A DNA stretch of 64,000 nt from Cunninghamia lanceolata. Taxonomy: Eukaryota; Streptophyta; Pinopsida; Cupressales; Cupressaceae. The notes under the pieces are model-generated. The model was given only the letters and a program-made list of their open reading frames with translations, searched no databases and was not told the DNA's origin. The stretch spans positions 372,001 to 436,000 of the forward strand of contig BSBN01000040.1 of NCBI GenBank assembly GCA_027924645.1. Reading direction: 5' to 3'. Of the stretch, positions 57,913-64,000 are shown one piece after another (position 1 is the stretch's first letter; the number at the start of each line of letters is the position of its first letter). The position numbers were made by a program, and so were the translations under genes.

Positions 57913-59639
57913 GTCCTTGAATTGGACTAAGAATCAATCTGAACTTACTTTTGCAAGACCTAGAGAGGTCGAATTAAGCATACTGTAGGATGAGACAACT
58001 TCTAAGTCGAATTAGGGTGGTGGACATACAACGACATTCATTGTGTAACGTACATGTATGTAAATCTTTGGCCAAAGTAATGCATCCGTCTCTGCATGCA
58101 TTGTCGGTCCACAATGATCCAGATGGCATAATGTTTCCAGTAGTGTCATACATAATTAGAGTGGATCTATAGTTGTATTACTGAGAGACATTATGAAGGA
58201 CACAACACCAGATACTCAGATGGAAAATCTAATGGTTCTTTATATCTATACCTTCCGTGAAGGGTAGGGACGCTTCCGCGGAGGAAGTTCTACTAGGGAC
58301 CACTGGTCTGTGGTTGGAGGAAAAGCACTCAGATGATGTTCTCCTTCCCAAGCATGAGACAAGCTGAGGCTTATGAAGACAGATGTCAAGAGTTCCAGAT
58401 GCAGTGCTTTTTCATTATATGACTTGATAGGCAGTTATTATGTATAATTTGATATTTGATGCCTTGAGCATAGCTTTATACATGCATAGTGAAGGTTATT
58501 CACTAATAAGATGTAATTGGACATTGTAATTGTAAGTTTTTTTATATTTTGGTTTAGAATAACATGGTTAATTATTGTAATGATGATAATTCACTTTTTT
58601 TAACTATGATTTGGATACTCATGATGTATTATAACTCTTAGTTAAGATGAATACTTATGTTAAATTTTGAGCATTATGGAATGTGATGTTACATAGCTAC
58701 ACAAGTGAGCTATAGGAGACACTCAAATAGAGTGAAGCAATCATGGAAGCAACTGAGTGTACCTAGAAAATGATTAGCTCATAGAAACAATACAAATAAT
58801 TTTATATATATATATATATATTTTCCTTTTTTCATTTTTTTCATTTTTTTTCAATTTTTTCAATTTTGATAATGACAAGTGAATCACCTACCACTTAGTG
58901 GCGCTGTGAAAATAGTTTTCACCACTAAGATTTTTTATTTTTTTCCATTTTTCTCAACTACAATCTACCAGAAACTAGTTTTTCAAATTGTAGTTGTCTA
59001 ACAACGCCCGGAGGTTTTCATTGTTACAATTTATTGTGTTTTTCATTATTATTTTTTTCATTTTTCTCATTTTCATTTTTTTGCAAACTGCATCTACTAA
59101 CTCAAAGAGAAGGAAACTCTCATGTGGATGTCAAATTGATACCATCCAAGTCCTAGAGTTCCTTCTATAGCCCTTCAAAGAATCATTGTTGAAATTAGTT
59201 GTGTGTACAACCTGAAATGATGACCGACAACAAGTAGTATAATCTAATCAAATTCCACCATGCAGACATTCATAACACCATTGCTACAAACATTCTCAAT
59301 CTCATTCAATCCATGCCAATGTGTATGGAAGTTGCTTGTAGTATCCTGGAATAGTCATGCCCAAGAACCTGGTTAGAAAGATTACAATCAAAGACAAATT
59401 TCCATAGTGAAAGACTAATGGTAGTCTCCCAGCTTATCTAGTATGTCTGTACAATTGTAGGAAGGTAGTTGGCTCATCCCTATGATGACATGTGATGATC
59501 TGCAATAAAATATGGTTAAACTCTGTACCAATCTCAAGCATGTTAATGGAACACAAAGGAACTCTTAAAATCTCAAATTATTATATACAGTTTGAACCAC
59601 CTTATGATGTAATAATTTATTAGGCATTATAGTTGCCCT
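57913..59639. other. Unassigned AT-rich sequence
   Basis: GTGATGTTACA at 58682-58692 looks like an LTR end, without a partner. 58800-58870 is AT/TTTTC low-complexity. No gene. Confidence 0.35.
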
Positions 59640-59852
59640 TGGTGGATATGTTGAAGTAGATGGTTGATTATATGAATGGGATAATGAAAATGGTAAAAGT
59701 TGTTGTGGATATAGAGTAGATGGTGATAGATAAGATGGATATGGTGGAGATGGTAATATATGTAATGGGTATTGTGGTTGATGTGATCATTCATTTTGCC
59801 ATTTTTGTTAATATGGAGATTGAAGGCATGAGTTTTCCACAGTCCATGACAG

Positions 59853-60343
59853 ATTAAATGAGAGTGCTTCTGGATTCAACTATGTATGTTTTTGCATCAA
59901 CGTTTTGGATCATGCTAAATGATCCATCATCAGGAAGAGGAATGTTGAAGATTGGATAGCAGACTAGAACTTTATAAAGGAGTGAGATGGAGAAAGGCAC
60001 AAAGATCGAAGGTGAAGGGGTGAGGAGAGAAAAATTAAGTAAAACAAAAAGAAAAAGAAGAAAAATGTGACAAAGAGAGGGAATTGGGGTGCCATACAAA
60101 CACTCAAACCAATTCCCTCTCTTTGTCACATTTTTCTTCTTTTTCTTTTTGTTTTACTTAATTTTTCTCTCCTCACCCCTTCACCTTTGATCTTTGTGCC
60201 TTTCTCCATCTCACTCCTTTATAAAGTTCTAGTTTGCTATCCAATCTTCAACATTCATCTTCCTGATGATGGATCATTGAGCATGATCTGAAACGTTGAT
60301 GCAAAAAAATACACAGTTGAATCCAAAAGCACTCTCATTTAAT
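59853..60343. repeat. Long inverted repeat, 235-bp arms, 21-bp loop
   Basis: The left arm 59853-60087 and right arm 60109-60343 are reverse complements with about ten mismatches (about 96%). A 15-bp direct repeat TTAATATGGAGATTG lies at 59808-59822 and 60339-60353, consistent with a target duplication. Open frames on both strands (59854-60129 minus, 60067-60291 plus) are mirror images, not genes. Confidence 0.85.
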
Positions 60344-60867
60344 ATGGAGATTGTTTCCATTCACCCAAAATTCTAGGTGGAGAAGCATTTTGTGAAGAAA
60401 CATATTGTCTTCCTAATTCAATAGAATTATAAGACATATTGAAATTTTTAGGCATACTTAGATCTTCTTGATTTGATGTTTGAAATTGTCCTTAAGTTAC
60501 AAAAAAGACTTGTTCACTTTCATTTTTAATTTGTTGAAGCTCACTTTCATGTTGTATCTTCTTAACAATGTCTTCTTGAACAACTTGGCATCTACACTCA
60601 ACTTCTTCCCTGCAACAATTAGAACAACAAATGGTCAAATCTTCATCTATTAGGCCCTTTTCAAAAATCCATTGTCCCTTTAAAAATTCTTGAATTATCT
60701 ATTCTTGCTCAGTTATAGAAATAACATTTGTAGATGTTTGTGACAATGGTAATGGAAGATCAAGATCATCTAAGTTGCATTCATTAGGTAGAGGGGACAT
60801 AAAAACATCACTTTGTGTCAGCGTGATTTCCCCACCAATTTCCTCTTTGATTTTTAAATTCAAAAGG

Positions 60868-60955
60868 GAGGGTCTGGGGGCGGTAGCCCCCATCGGGGTC
60901 AAGGGGCAACGCCCCTTGTAAGGTCCTGGGGAAGTGCCCTGGGCGTGCTCCCTAC
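60868..60955. repeat. GC-rich palindromic segment
   Basis: Contains GGGGGCGGTAGCCCCC and GGGGCAACGCCCC, each a short hairpin, in an otherwise AT-rich region. It keeps the minus-strand frame open, so it may be an inserted short repeat. Confidence 0.6.
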
Positions 60956-61076
60956 ACATTTTCCTTATTCTGTAGCCTTCATATTTTTCATTTTTGAAGA
61001 AATTTTCTCCAAAAATTGATGTGTTTGAACTACCTTGAAAATGCAACATTTTTATGTTTTTATGTTGTTTTTTCAA

Positions 61077-64000
61077 ATTAAGTTTAAACTAGCTTCTTGC
61101 CCACCAATTTTTTCACACCATGTGGTGTTGATAAATAAATAATTTTTCTTAAGATTTACTGACACCACTACTGACAACAATTTATTAACAATAAATTTAT
61201 CACTACAAACTCTAATCATGCATCTATATGATTTAAAACAATGCAAATTAGGATTAATCACCTAGGCAACACTGGCAATGTAAGAACCAAGCCAAATAAC
61301 TAGAATAAAATAATGTTATCTTCATTAAATAGTGCGAAAAAAGGGAAGAATTAAAATTTTTCCCATAATTAACGCATCTCATGAAAAATGCTTTCTTCAA
61401 TATAATAAAATAATATTCTTTACATCAACTAATCAAGTAGCTCAGATAAAGGGACTTTTTTTACAAGATCTAGCCATATAGGCTCATACAAAGTATATCA
61501 CAACAATAAAAGTCTTCAATACCAAACTGCATCTTCGCCACTGAACCTGGCAGAGAGAGAGCATCATTGAGGCGATCTACCACCCAACCATGAGGCTCAC
61601 GCCTCCCCGGTCTTCCTCCTAAAGGGAGAAGCCCGACCCTTTGCAAGGGGTCTAGCAGACTGAAGCCAACATGCATGAAGAAATCTGGTGCAACATGATT
61701 TACCTATCATCCCTATAGCATGTGTCAAATGCATATACTGATCTAAATCATGATATGGAAGAGAGAGAAATAAAATGTCAAATAGTAACTATTATTAGGT
61801 TTGACTGACAAGCTTTGGCCAAAGCATCTTTTCCGGCCATCTATTGGCTAGATAGGTTTAAGAAGGAACCTACCCTTCTATGTTGCTCCATATTCGACAC
61901 CCGTCCATGCTTATTTTCATCTTGTCACACAAATTATAAAAAGCAGAAATAGAAAGTGCATTCTCAACATAAGAATATACAACTTCCAAAGATGTATTCG
62001 TAGAACCATAACTTATAGATGCACAAGGATATACATCATACAATCATCCATATTTCATTCTAGAAGCCATTAATAATGATCATTTAATGAACATACTTCA
62101 TTTTAAAAGACAAGTCACATACAGTCAAACATATTGTTAAAATAATGAGCTTTCATCTGAGATGCTATTCTCACATTTTGGACACCTTTCCAATTATAAA
62201 TTCAATTTTCATTTTCACTTTATCTATTGAGAAAACATTCACATAGAGAACTCGTTGTATTATATCAAACAAGAGAATCGTAGCAAAAACCACATCTAAC
62301 ACTAGACTTTGACTAAGATGCCAATATTTCTAGAGCTAATAACTTATCAGAAGAAGATATGATTCTTGCAATGTTATCTCATATTACTATTAGAAAAAAT
62401 GCATTAAGAGTATAATAGATCACTCGAAAAATCATAGATTTCAACTAGGTATTTTTAGCAAGGTCATTGACTTTACACAAATGCACTAATCATTAACTTA
62501 ATCTTTCATCCAAAAATAGTCATCACAAATTAAGAGGCAATAGCAATTAACGTTATTAATAACCCAATCAATTTACCTCTAACGGATTCTATAAAAGCAT
62601 AATGATTCTATGAACATGGGGGACATATTCTCCAAACAAAGAATGAGATTATAACAAATTCTACAACATTACGCTATTTCGCCCTTGACTCACTATCTAT
62701 TCATAATCACGATCCTCAATTATCTAAGAAATGATACCTACCAAGACCTAGGTTGTTGTTTTATAAATAAAACAAGTATCTTATCACTACAGAAGGCCCG
62801 TAGCAACCTAATATCCACCTATTAGAACATATTAGATGACAATGACATCTATGCAAACATACTAATCTTACAATGTCAAAATTATCCCATATGCACAATA
62901 CATAAATTAGTCCCTATGTTAGTCTACATTTAAAAAAAAAAAAAAAATTATAAAGGCAAATAAAAACTTAGATAAGAGGTAGTTTACTGGACCAATCCGC
63001 CAGTTAGTAAACAAATTAGATTTGGATTCTAAAAAGTTAACTGCTTGGTTCCCATGGTAGAAAAGGAAACACCAAGGTTTAAATTTTTAAAAGGAAAGTC
63101 ACATTTTACCTTTAAGAAAGCTATCAATGAATATCACGAATATTACATTCATTCTTTACATCTCTTACTTAACTGATCACAGGTTAAGGTCTTAATTGGA
63201 CTTATTGAAAAAATAATGTAAGTTGGATATAATGTCTCTAAGAGATGTTACCTCATTCAATGCAAAGATATCAGATTATACATCCAAATTAACATTTGGA
63301 AGGTTTTAGAACTTAAAATTTGGATTGAATCCCTTTTTAATTACAGAACCTTGTTCCCTGTTCAGAAGAGGTTATATCCTCAGATTATGGCATGCTTTGG
63401 AAAATGGATAGATACAGATTTTAATAGAGTTGATTACCTTTGATCCTTTTATTTTTGGACGCACAACTTGATAGTCAGATCACACGCGGCTCTACAGACT
63501 CAAAATGAAACCCTCACATCGAATACCTTTGAACAAATATTCCTCAAATCATATTCATAGGTACTTGACACTCCAGAAAGGTTGGGGTGGCAGAAGTCTA
63601 AATCAAAAGAGCACTCCTAGTAATATTAGGAATTTTGTTAGATATAGCAAATGGTCCCAATGTTTCTACAAAAAAGATTTCTACAAGAAAAAGGATGACA
63701 AATGCTTCAAAGGGACAACATCGGTCACATGAAATGCCAAAATTCATGGATTTGCATTTGAAAATTTACAGAGGAAACCAATAAAGCATGCAAATGCAAT
63801 TAGTAAGAGGAAAACCAGACCGAATCCTTAACCAGCATCTGTCTATGCCCTAACAGGGCTTTGGAAGGTATGAAGGCAAAAAGTGGATTCAAGGACAAAA
63901 CACACAAACTGTTTGATAGAAAGCTTCAAAAAGATGTCCTCACGAAATGCTATAATTGCAAGATACACGCAAGGCAAAAAGGTTGTTTAAAACATACCTC
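61077..64000. other. Right flank without a clear gene
   Basis: A 68-codon minus frame at 61470-61676 has GC-rich, coding-like codons (LLPLGGRPGRREPHGWVVDR) and could be a stray exon; I do not recognise it. The rest is AT-rich, with a poly-A run at 62933-62947. Confidence 0.3.

Larger units (their letters stand above)
59640..61076 (-). pseudogene. Broken minus-strand coding region split by an inverted repeat
   Basis: From 61076 leftward one frame reads to TAG at 60699 and continues coding-like (CCSNCCREEVECRCQVVQED, then a proline/serine/tyrosine-rich part) with scattered stops. At 60353-59823 the sequence is interrupted by the hairpin insertion and then resumes as a Q/P/S/Y-rich stretch to about 59640. 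I do not recognise the protein. The cysteine pairs and low-complexity part could be a decayed transposon gag or a host zinc-binding protein. Confidence 0.35.

Noticed and set aside
59854..60291. Two similar proteins on opposite strands (59854-60129 and 60067-60291)
   Set aside because: They are mirror translations of the two arms of one inverted repeat.
1..64000. tRNA, rRNA or endogenous pararetrovirus sequences
   Set aside because: No cloverleaf-like or ribosomal sequence was noticed by eye. The RT-bearing element has integrase and LTRs and lacks movement-protein or coat signals.

Overview
The window is plant nuclear DNA, AT-rich and built almost entirely of nested LTR retrotransposons and their debris. 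Large elements, long non-autonomous derivatives, a pentatricopeptide-repeat gene fragment and the lack of a compact intact host gene suggest a very large plant genome, most likely a conifer. The conifer assignment is inference; no marker in the window proves it.

Layout. (1) 1-1063: flank, no clear gene. (2) 1064-30611: a composite of three copies of a ~1.75 kb LTR (A, B, C) separated by two copies of a ~2.0 kb non-coding internal region. It is minus-oriented with an initiator-Met tRNA primer site, so it is a LARD-like, chromovirus-derived non-autonomous family in tandem LTR-int-LTR-int-LTR form. Internal region 1 is interrupted twice. At 4665-19155 lies a nearly complete Ty3/gypsy element of the Tat type (minus strand, 1161-bp LTRs, TSD GGTCT). 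At 19268-25011 lies a single-LTR non-autonomous element (TSD GTAGT). Internal region 2 preserves both empty target sites, so all boundaries are read directly. (3) 31070-36783: a broken minus-strand multi-ORF region with an LTR (31863-33943) lodged in it. (4) 37640-50526: AT-rich debris, a possible LINE tail, LTR pieces and a PPR pseudogene. (5) 50527-57268: a second member of the single-ORF non-autonomous family, with both LTRs and TSD CATCT. (6) 57269-64000: degenerate repeats and a broken coding region split by a 235-bp-arm inverted repeat; nothing intact.

The Tat element encodes gag, an aspartic protease, a G-patch, reverse transcriptase, two RNase H domains and integrase on the minus strand. 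Between pol and its 3' LTR it carries a plus-strand plant mobile domain (PMD) gene with its own TATA box and an intron that splices in frame. That intron holds about 18 copies of a GCGC-NNN-TGG motif. The LTR U3 holds about ten consecutive palindromes. The element is young (8 LTR differences in 1161 bp, all transitions) yet already broken by a pol frameshift and several nonsense codons.

The two non-autonomous elements at 19268 and 50527 share LTRs, a structured leader and a 3' region, but carry different protease-like ORFs between the leader and a shared splice donor. This looks like a retroelement chassis with exchangeable cargo. Together with the antisense PMD gene and the recurring arrays of co-varying inverted repeats, these are the signals most worth following.
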